A DNA stretch of 5,504 nucleotides from Christensenella sp. UBA3700 (GTDB taxonomy: Bacteria; Bacillota; Clostridia; Christensenellales; UBA3700): positions 1-5,504 of the forward strand of contig DFIJ01000103.1 of the NCBI GenBank assembly GCA_002372775.1, in the 5' to 3' direction. Positions 1 through 4,794 of the stretch are shown here, piece by piece; within the stretch, counting starts at the first letter, position 1; each line of letters opens with the position of its first letter. Both the position numbers and the translations under genes were made by a program. The notes beneath the pieces are model-generated. The model saw only the letters and a program-made list of their open reading frames with translations, ran no database searches and had not been told where the DNA came from.

Positions 1-1
1 A

Positions 2-505
2 GAAGCTGAGGAATTTACTAAGACTAATAAAGACGAAAAAGTTGGTGTTTATCCTGTAAAATGGTATAAAGATTTAGCCAATAGAATCTATAATGAATTT
101 CAGGTTTCTGCTCAATGTGTTGAAGCTATTAATAAAGCTCATGCAGAAAAGATTAAAGCTGAAGGTAACTTTCCTATTATTAGGATACCTGCTAAACCCA
201 TAGATTTTGTTACTGAATATACATTTACACGATATGTGAAAAACTTAGGTGGTATTGTTAAGCAAACTGCTGTAAGTCACTTTTCACTAACTGAAGCACA
301 AGCTGCTGGATTCTTTGAAAAAGATACTTATAAAAAGTATGCTCGTGTAATGATTGGTCATCGTGCATTTAGCCTAGGCGCTAAGGATATAGCTAGTGAT
401 ATTATCCAAGGTGTTATGGAAACTTCTGAACTCAATCTTATTGATGACACTACAATAGATTGTAACGATTTTACTGAATATTTAGATGAAAGCCAAGATG
501 GATGA
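2..505 (+). CDS. RecT-like ssDNA-annealing recombinase, C-terminal 167 residues (5' end outside window)
   Basis: The frame is open from the first complete codon at base 2, so the gene starts upstream of the window. A GTG at 236 could start a shorter 89-residue product, but clear protein-like sequence precedes it, so I reject it as the start. Counting from base 2, residues 93-145 follow the conserved C-terminal pattern of phage RecT/Bet-type annealing proteins: F-S-L-T-E-A-Q-A-A-G (94-103), then K-K-Y-x3-M-I-x2-R-A-x-S (111-124), then D-I-I-x-G-x4-S-E-L (133-144). This matches the family pattern of a Ser/Thr-rich AkxAG segment, kyPxxMLxxRA and a D-x-x-x-G-x-y-x-x-E-E/L end. These proteins pair complementary single strands in phage recombination. 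The last residues are acidic, ending D-E-S-Q-D-G. Its 3' end overlaps the HNH gene by 8 bases. Location near SSB and primase genes agrees with the role. The family call rests on motif reading only. Confidence 0.62.
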   Translation, partial: EAEEFTKTNKDEKVGVYPVKWYKDLANRIYNEFQVSAQCVEAINKAHAEKIKAEGNFPIIRIPAKPIDFVTEYTFTRYVKNLGGIVKQTAVSHFSLTEAQAAGFFEKDTYKKYARVMIGHRAFSLGAKDIASDIIQGVMETSELNLIDDTTIDCNDFTEYLDESQDG

Positions 506-1127
506 AATATGGAAAGATATTGCTGATATTAGAGGTTATCAAATAAGTAATTTTGGTAATATAAGGTCTGTTGATAGAGTTGTTAATCATTCTAATTCTC
601 CTAGCAAACAAGCTATTAAGAAAGGACAACCTATTAAACCTTTTATAAATAAAGGAGGTTATAAAGAAGTTGTTTTACTTAAGAAATGTTTTGTTGGTAC
701 TGGATATAATAAAGTTCATAGAACTATACATAGGTTGGTTGCACAAGCTTTCTTAGAAAATCCTAATAAATATGAAGAAATAAATCACAAAGATGAAAAC
801 AAGTTAAATAACAATGTTAATAATCTAGAGTGGTGTTCTCGTATTTATAATGTACTCTATGGTACTGGTAACAAAAGAAGTCATGAAAGTAGAGAACAAG
901 CTATAATATCTATAATAGATGGAATTAGAACTATTTATAAAAGTTCTAAAATAGCTGCTCCTAAAGAATGTGTATCTATTGCTGCTATACGATATAGAGT
1001 AAGAAAAGGATATTTTAAACGTAAGTTTGGTCATTCTAATAAGATTGATATTTGGAGATTGGCAAATGCTAAAGAAATCGAATTACTAGGTTCTAGTAAT
1101 TTTGTAACTATCAAAGATGAAGATTAG
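498..1127 (+). CDS. Free-standing HNH homing-type endonuclease (NUMOD4 + HNH + C-terminal DNA-binding repeat)
   Basis: This 209-residue protein has a clear three-part layout. Residues 3-27 (E-I-W-K-D-I...G-Y-Q-I-S-N-F-G-N-I-R-S) are a NUMOD4 motif. Residues 74-112 are an HNH nuclease core: H-R-T-I-H-R-L-V-A-Q-A-F (74-85), I-N-H-K-D-E-N-K (95-102) and N-N-L-E-W (108-112), with H78, H97 and N109 the likely metal or catalytic positions. Residues 135-187 resemble an intron-endonuclease repeat or NUMOD1-type DNA-binding segment, with D-G, S-K-I-A-A, V-S-I-A-A-I-R-Y-R-V-R-K-G and a terminal W. Such genes are mobile and nick or cut DNA at unoccupied sites in related phages. I prefer the ATG at 498 because NUMOD4 proteins usually begin M-x-E-I-W-K; an in-frame ATG at 486 adds four residues. 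The gene overlaps the RecT-like gene by 8 bases (20 with the 486 start) and uses A/T-ending codons. The stop is TAG. Confidence 0.88.
   Translation: MDEIWKDIADIRGYQISNFGNIRSVDRVVNHSNSPSKQAIKKGQPIKPFINKGGYKEVVLLKKCFVGTGYNKVHRTIHRLVAQAFLENPNKYEEINHKDENKLNNNVNNLEWCSRIYNVLYGTGNKRSHESREQAIISIIDGIRTIYKSSKIAAPKECVSIAAIRYRVRKGYFKRKFGHSNKIDIWRLANAKEIELLGSSNFVTIKDED
1081..1101 (+). repeat. Perfect 9-bp inverted repeat at the 3' end of the HNH gene
   Basis: AATTACTAG (1081-1089), a GTT loop and CTAGTAATT (1093-1101) form a perfect 9-bp hairpin, followed by TTG. It lies inside the last codons of the endonuclease gene, encoding residues about 195-202. It is AT-rich and has only a short T run after it, so it could be a weak intragenic terminator, an RNA stability element or a protein-binding site. 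The sequence does not decide between these. Confidence 0.45.
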
Positions 1128-1201
1128 TCGACTTTATCTTTAATCTTAAGACTATTAAAGAATGTGGTTCTAAACTACATAGTGTTAATTCATTTTATTT
1201 T

Positions 1202-1225
1202 ATTAATTTTTAAATTCCTACAATT
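1202..1225 (+). promoter_or_regulatory. AT-rich leader with shared motif ATTAATTTTTAAA before the 272-residue gene
   Basis: ATTAATTTTTAAA lies at 1202-1214 and its TAAA ends 11 bases before the ATG at 1226. The same 13 bases occur before the SSB gene at nearly the same distance. There is no Shine-Dalgarno site. Bacteroidota genes commonly use A/T-rich leaders with a TAAA-like element around 12 bases before the start, so a role in translation initiation fits; a phage promoter element is the alternative. The rest of the 1128-1225 gap has a weak AT hairpin (CTTTAAT 1138-1144 with ATTAAAG 1154-1160) and no recognisable Bacteroides TAnnTTTG promoter. Confidence 0.4.
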
Positions 1226-2044
1226 ATGAAACTCGGAATTAAGTTTAATGTAAACGCCGTATTGGCAGGTCAGAAGTCTAGTCTTATGAATGCAACTCCT
1301 CAGCTTATTGCTAAGAGTACAACTGGTCAATTTACCATCACAAGTCCTGTATCTAAGGCTCTTGCTATTGCCGCAGGTGAGAATGTTATGTTCCTTAATA
1401 ACATTGCTGGTATTGAGGCTTTGATTCAGAGTCAGCCTGATGAACTTGTTAACTATTGTAATGAGAATGGTTGGGATATTAATACTCCCGAAGGTCAGGA
1501 AGCTCTTATTAAAGACCAGACTGTTTGGTATATTGCTAAGGGTGTTGCTCTGTTTAAGCGTAGTGGTGAGCCTCTGCTGAGTACTATTCGTGTTACTAAG
1601 GAAGAGAAGCTTGCTCAGATTGCTGAACATGGTGTTGAGATGATTGCTGCTATGTCTGAGGAAGATAAGGCTGCTTTCGCTGCTGCTAAGGGTCTTGAGG
1701 GTGCTTCTGATGAGGAACTCGCTGCTGCTCTGACTCCCGAAGATATTCCTTCACCTACTTGTCCTGCTGCTGCTGGTTCTAAGACTGCTGCTACTGCTCA
1801 GGCTACAGGTATTGGTCTTCAGCTGAACTTTACAGATACTGCTATTTGGGATGCTCTTAAGGCTGACCTGGGTGAGGATAAGACTAACTTCAATCGTGTA
1901 TTTGATGTTAAGCTTGATGCTCCTGAAGAGGCTGAGTATAACAATGGTAAGGAGAATGTTACTCTGACTATTTATCCTCTTGAGTTTGTTGAGGATAAGA
2001 CTCCTATGGTTCGTGGTAAGAAAGGCGAAGAGGCTGCTGAGTAA
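1226..2044 (+). CDS. Uncharacterised 272-residue protein with AbrB-like N-terminal segment
   Basis: I do not recognise the full protein. Residues 34-56 (T-G-Q-F-T-I-T-S-P-V-S-K-A-L-A-I-A-A-G-E-N-V-M-F) fit the pattern of the AbrB/SpoVT swapped-hairpin DNA-binding fold (G-x-I-T-I-P-x-x-V/I-x3-L-x-I/L-x2-G-D-x-V-x-F), although the usual Pro is shifted by one residue. Residues 60-123 are mixed helix and strand. Residues 125-170 are charged and Ala-rich, probably helical. Residues 171-195 are a Pro/Ala/Thr-rich linker. A second domain follows (196-256) with strand-like stretches G-I-G-L-Q-L-N-F, F-D-V-K-L and V-T-L-T-I-Y-P-L-E-F. The tail is K-K-G-E-E-A-A-E. The ATG at 1226 is the only sensible start and follows the shared leader. 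Codons favour AAG, GAG, CAG and CTG, unlike the AAA/GAA-rich neighbours, suggesting high expression. Its place between annealase and SSB genes suggests a DNA-binding or replication-accessory role (inference). Confidence 0.9.
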   Translation: MKLGIKFNVNAVLAGQKSSLMNATPQLIAKSTTGQFTITSPVSKALAIAAGENVMFLNNIAGIEALIQSQPDELVNYCNENGWDINTPEGQEALIKDQTVWYIAKGVALFKRSGEPLLSTIRVTKEEKLAQIAEHGVEMIAAMSEEDKAAFAAAKGLEGASDEELAAALTPEDIPSPTCPAAAGSKTAATAQATGIGLQLNFTDTAIWDALKADLGEDKTNFNRVFDVKLDAPEEAEYNNGKENVTLTIYPLEFVEDKTPMVRGKKGEEAAE

Positions 2045-2059
2045 TCTCTAATTTGTCTT

Positions 2060-2111
2060 GATAAAGATGCTTGGGGAGGTATTCATATTTGAGTATCTCC
2101 CCATATTTATC
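2060..2111 (+). terminator. Strong hairpin between the 272-residue gene and the SSB gene, probable terminator or processing site
   Basis: The core stem is GGGGAGGTATTC (2073-2084) paired with GAGTATCTCCCC (2091-2102) around a six-base ATATTT loop: 12 bp including two G-U pairs, plus a T2072-A2103 pair. A flanking stem GATAAA (2060-2065) with TTTATC (2106-2111) encloses it across an uneven internal loop. The four G-C pairs at the base make it stand out in this AT-rich DNA. The downstream tract TATTTAT is not a pure T run, so termination may be partial, or the structure may protect the upstream message from decay. The SSB leader begins immediately after it. Confidence 0.6.
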
Positions 2112-2114
2112 TTC

Positions 2115-2140
2115 ATTAATTTTTAAAACTTAATTAAGTT
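2115..2140 (+). promoter_or_regulatory. AT-rich leader with shared motif ATTAATTTTTAAA before the SSB gene
   Basis: ATTAATTTTTAAA (2115-2127) repeats exactly the 13 bases found before the gene at 1226, here starting 26 bases before the ATG rather than 24. TAAAA at 2124-2128 ends 12 bases before the start. No Shine-Dalgarno sequence is present. It follows directly after the hairpin at 2060-2111. A translation leader or a phage-specific promoter element are both possible. Confidence 0.4.
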
Positions 2141-3070
2141 ATGGCAGAAACAAAAGAAACTAAAGCAGGAGTGGCTGCAGAAGCTCCTGTAAAGAAAGCT
2201 AGGAGAGGTGTTAGTAATGAAACTAAAGCAACTACTCAGTTGAGATTTCATGAAAAAGACGCTGCTCCTAACGGTCTGTTTATGGCACATCTTCACAATG
2301 TGTCTGTAGAGTGGTCTACTAATGCTGATGGTAAACAGTTTACTGGTGAGAAAGTTCCTCGCCTTCAGTTTGAGTTTGCTAGTAACACCGCAGATGCTAA
2401 GGAAATGCGTCATGTCTATCAATCTCTCTTTCCTGTTGAGAGTAATGTTAATACTATTCCTGGAGGTTCAGAAGAGTGGAAGGTTAATCAGGTTCTGAAT
2501 TGGATTAAGCACGTTCTTGATGTTTATTATCTGAGAGGTCGTAAGCTTACTGAAGCAGAAGAGGATGCTCTTAGTCTTCCGTTTATGGACTTCGATGATG
2601 ATGGTAATTTTGTTGCTCTTGACGTTAAGGAAATTCTCGGTGGCTATGCTCAGTTGTTTAACAATGTTGTAGCTATGATGAATGGTACTTTCGGTCTTGC
2701 TGAAGGAGAAACAGCTAAACCTTGTTATCGTGATGACAATGGTAAATTCCTTCGTTGTTGGATTAAGCTTCTCCGTCATAAGAAAGTTAAGGGAGAATGG
2801 AAGAATGTAACACAGAATGGTGACCTTGGATTTGATATGTTTATTGGTTCAGGTTGTATTGAATTAGCACCTAATCCTAATTCTCAGCCTAAAATCATTA
2901 GCGTAGATAGTTCTAAGGAATCTATTACTCCTAAGGAAGTTAAGAAAGCTCCTACTATTCCTGGAATGGCAGGTGCTGATGGTGGCGTAATGGTAGCTAT
3001 GCCTGGTATGGGTGGTACTGCCGCAGGTAGTGCTTATAATGAAGCAGCTGCTGATGATATGCCATTCTAA
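2141..3070 (+). CDS. Large SSB-like single-stranded DNA-binding protein
   Basis: The product is 309 residues, longer than typical bacterial SSB (about 160-180). The strongest evidence is the C-terminus, A-A-A-D-D-M-P-F, which matches the acidic-aromatic tip (D-D-D-I-P-F) by which SSBs recruit replication and repair partners. It is preceded by a Gly/Met/Ala-rich flexible tail (residues 270-303, with P-T-I-P-G-M and M-P-G-M-G-G), as in SSB linkers. The N-terminal 35 residues are charged and basic (K-K-A-R-R). Residues 33-240 form the presumed DNA-binding body, with strand-like segments such as G-L-F-M-A-H-L-H-N-V-S-V-E-W, V-P-R-L-Q-F-E-F, C-W-I-K-L-L and G-D-L-G-F-D-M-F, compatible with an OB fold but not proving it. 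It would coat single strands during phage replication. It lies between the AbrB-like gene and the primase gene and ends just before two hairpins. Phages of this type are known to carry divergent SSBs; the assignment rests on tip, tail and context. Confidence 0.75.
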   Translation: MAETKETKAGVAAEAPVKKARRGVSNETKATTQLRFHEKDAAPNGLFMAHLHNVSVEWSTNADGKQFTGEKVPRLQFEFASNTADAKEMRHVYQSLFPVESNVNTIPGGSEEWKVNQVLNWIKHVLDVYYLRGRKLTEAEEDALSLPFMDFDDDGNFVALDVKEILGGYAQLFNNVVAMMNGTFGLAEGETAKPCYRDDNGKFLRCWIKLLRHKKVKGEWKNVTQNGDLGFDMFIGSGCIELAPNPNSQPKIISVDSSKESITPKEVKKAPTIPGMAGADGGVMVAMPGMGGTAAGSAYNEAAADDMPF

Positions 3071-3076
3071 TTAACT

Positions 3077-3103
3077 GCGAGAACGTCGTTCTGACGGTCT
3101 TGC
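3077..3103 (+). other. First of two hairpins in the SSB-primase gap
   Basis: GCGAGAACGTC (3077-3087) pairs with GACGGTCTTGC (3093-3103) around a GTTCT loop: 11 positions with one A-G mismatch and one G-U pair. An alternative, mutually exclusive small stem is AGAAC/GTTCT (3080-3084 and 3088-3092). It begins six bases after the SSB stop codon and has no T run, so it looks more like a 3'-end protecting or processing structure, or half of an attenuator, than a terminator. Confidence 0.5.
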
Positions 3104-3122
3104 TAATGGTTGTGTTCATAAT

Positions 3123-3157
3123 AGGGCTAGCTTCAGCAATGAGGCTAGCCTTCTTTT
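3123..3157 (+). terminator. Strong intrinsic-terminator-like hairpin after the SSB gene
   Basis: A continuous 13-bp stem is formed by 3123-3135 (AGGGCTAGCTTCA) and 3140-3152 (TGAGGCTAGCCTT), with two G-U pairs, closed by a GCAA tetraloop (3136-3139, GNRA type). It is followed by a T-rich tract (TTCTTTT, 3151-3157). This is a textbook rho-independent shape. The primase ATG is only 15 bases past the stem, so the primase must be made by readthrough, by an RNA processed here, or from a promoter overlapping the hairpin. Confidence 0.8.
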
Positions 3158-3167
3158 ATATCTTAAC

Positions 3168-4394
3168 ATGAGAAGAAATCCTAATACTAGTAGTCTTACT
3201 AAAGAGTATATTGAGTCTAAGATTAGTCAAGAAGCTATTGTAAGTAAGTACTTGGGTATTCCTATGGAAACTATACAAAATTGTATAGCTAAAAATGCTC
3301 TTATTGAAAGTGTCTTTCGTGATGATGACACTAATAAGAGTATGGGTATACAATTTAATGCTAAAGGACGACTTAAAGTTCGTGACTTTGGAGGTTATGG
3401 TTTTTTTGAGGATATCTATGGGGTTGTAGCTTATGTTTTGAGTATTGCCTTTGAAAGAAAGATTGAAACCAGTAACAAACAAGATTTCTATTTTGTTCTT
3501 AAACATATAGCATATACTTTCAGTGATATTATAGACGGAAAAGAAGTTGACCCTAACGTTCAACCTTTATTAGCAAAAGCTGTTGCTAAAGGTAGAACAA
3601 AGAAAACTATTATAGATATTGCGCCTAGAAGTTGGAATAAATATGATAAAGACATATGGGCTCGTTGGGGTGTAGATTTGAATTATCTTAATACTCACTT
3701 TGTAATTCCTGTCGAACAATATTATCTTAATCGAACTGTTGATACAGAACCTAAATACTATTACAAAGCAAAAGACCCATGTTATGCTTATATGCTTGGA
3801 ACTAATAGACAAGGTGTTCGTCTTGTTAAACTTTATTTCCCTAAGAGAAATCGTCGTACTGAATTGAAATTTGTAACTAATTGTAATGTTCTTGAAGGTT
3901 TACTTAATCTTGAACTTGATAATTATGATTACATTTTAATTACTAAAAGTAGTAAAGATAGATTGAGTATTGGTAATCATCTAATGCACAATCCTCTCTA
4001 CGGGGGAGCTAGAAAACTCAATATAGGAGTTATAAATCTTCCAAGTGAAAATTATAGACTTCGTCAAGTAGAATATGATTGGCTTGTTAAAAAACTTGCT
4101 AATGATGGTATGATACTTAGCCTTCTTGATTTCGATAGAACTGGTAGAGATGGTGCTAAATATTTAGAAGAGGAATATAATATTCCTTATCTCTTTATAA
4201 CTCGTGGTGAATTTGGTCTACCTAATTTTAATTGCAAAGATTTTGCAGACCTCCACGATAAATTTAATAAAAATCAAATTAATAGATTTATTGAAGATAC
4301 TAAAAAATATGTCGAACTCAGATTTAAATCTTCACAAAATTCAGATGCCTTTGACGGATTTGACGTATCAGGTGATATGCTCCCGTTCTATTAG
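3168..4394 (+). CDS. DnaG-family Toprim primase
   Basis: The 408-residue product synthesises RNA primers for phage DNA replication, judging from its domains. Residues 12-95 resemble a degenerate DnaG N-terminal zinc-finger domain: S-V-F-R-D-D-D-T-N-K-S-M-G (48-60) matches the SPFRxDxxPS signature, followed by G-R-L-K-V-R-D-F-G-G-Y (67-77) and D-I-Y-G-V-V-A-Y (82-89). No Cys-x-x-Cys pair is present, so zinc binding is probably lost. The Toprim core comprises Y-I-L-I-T-K-S-S-K-D-R-L (255-266), L-D-F-D-R-T-G (320-326, the metal-binding DxD) and K-D-F-A-D (357-361). The first Toprim strand carries T-K-S-x-K-D where many relatives have Glu; phage primases with this variant are common. There is no DnaB-type helicase domain. 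The protein ends G-D-M-L-P-F-Y, similar to an SSB tip. Start is the ATG 15 bases after a terminator-like hairpin; no good upstream start exists. The stop TAG is followed at once by TAA. Confidence 0.88.
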   Translation: MRRNPNTSSLTKEYIESKISQEAIVSKYLGIPMETIQNCIAKNALIESVFRDDDTNKSMGIQFNAKGRLKVRDFGGYGFFEDIYGVVAYVLSIAFERKIETSNKQDFYFVLKHIAYTFSDIIDGKEVDPNVQPLLAKAVAKGRTKKTIIDIAPRSWNKYDKDIWARWGVDLNYLNTHFVIPVEQYYLNRTVDTEPKYYYKAKDPCYAYMLGTNRQGVRLVKLYFPKRNRRTELKFVTNCNVLEGLLNLELDNYDYILITKSSKDRLSIGNHLMHNPLYGGARKLNIGVINLPSENYRLRQVEYDWLVKKLANDGMILSLLDFDRTGRDGAKYLEEEYNIPYLFITRGEFGLPNFNCKDFADLHDKFNKNQINRFIEDTKKYVELRFKSSQNSDAFDGFDVSGDMLPFY

Positions 4395-4419
4395 TAAAGT
4401 AGAAACTGAGCTTGTTATT

Positions 4420-4794
4420 ATGATTCCTATTTCAGAAAAGGAAGAAGCTGCGCTTGATAAAGGACTTCTTGTTACTAAAAGAGATGGTTTTCAATTTACT
4501 ATTGACAAATCTACAGTTATTTGTTATGGTGAAATAGATTTCCATGATAGCTCTGATGATTTTGATGTTATTCAAGGTATGAATTGGCTAGACCATTTAG
4601 GTTCTTTAGGAGTATGTGTTCCTTCTGATTATAATTATGAAGAACATTGTTGCTATAGTCCTATAAAATCTTATAGATATTATGATACTACTAATCCTGC
4701 TGTTGTAGCACAATATATGCACGCTAGATTAGGTAAGCCTCAACGTTGTTGTATCTTTAAAGAAAAGAGAAATGGAGTACACAGAGTTGCGTGA
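4420..4794 (+). CDS. Uncharacterised 124-residue protein with two Cys-Cys pairs
   Basis: I do not recognise this protein. It is a compact soluble alpha/beta protein with no signal peptide or membrane segment. It contains two adjacent-cysteine pairs, C77-C78 and C110-C111, plus C35 and C66, which could bind metal, though the spacing fits no motif I can name. An acidic stretch lies at residues 38-49 (E-I-D-F-H-D-S-S-D-D-F-D). The start is uncertain: ATG 4420 leaves 25 bases after the primase stop, while GTG 4372 or ATG 4345 in the same frame would overlap the primase by 23 or 50 bases and add 16 or 25 residues. The strand-like E-L-V-I-M-I-P-I-S around the 4420 start leaves room for a longer form. 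Its 3' end overlaps the next gene by 23 bases, suggesting coupled translation in the primase operon. Confidence 0.78.
   Translation: MIPISEKEEAALDKGLLVTKRDGFQFTIDKSTVICYGEIDFHDSSDDFDVIQGMNWLDHLGSLGVCVPSDYNYEEHCCYSPIKSYRYYDTTNPAVVAQYMHARLGKPQRCCIFKEKRNGVHRVA
4566..4582 (+). repeat. 17-base direct repeat, copy 1
   Basis: TGTTATTCAAGGTATGA occurs here and again exactly at 4906-4922, in the neighbouring gene. Both copies are read in the frame that gives V-I-Q-G-M (residues 50-54 here). It is too short to prove duplication, but exact identity across 17 bases in adjacent genes is unlikely to be pure chance. Confidence 0.5.

Noticed and set aside
236..505. An 89-residue gene starting with GTG at 236
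   Set aside because: The same frame is open and protein-like back to base 2, and the annealase-type sequence is continuous across this point, so the gene enters from upstream.
1128..1225. A Bacteroides-type promoter (TTTG and TAnnTTTG) in the gap before the 272-residue gene
   Set aside because: I found AT-rich sequence and the shared leader motif but no match to the -7 element at a suitable spacing.
1190..1630. 146-codon minus-strand reading frame
   Set aside because: It lies opposite the well-supported 272-residue gene and its leader, and reads as Leu/Ser/Asn-rich antisense of that gene with no recognisable motif.
1681..1800. GCT-rich tract as a tandem DNA repeat
   Set aside because: It encodes an Ala-rich helix and linker with irregular spacing; there is no regular repeat unit.
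2123..2779. Minus-strand reading frames of 99 and 103 codons
   Set aside because: They are antisense to the SSB gene, with Ser/Phe-rich composition typical of reverse complements of AT-rich coding DNA.
3156..3812. Minus-strand reading frames of 135 and 80 codons
   Set aside because: They are antisense to the primase gene, which has clear primase motifs; the antisense products show no motif.
4204..4419. N-terminal extension of the post-primase gene back to the ATG at 4204
   Set aside because: The first 47 residues would be an Ile/Leu/Lys-rich out-of-phase reading of the primase end, overlapping it by 191 bases.
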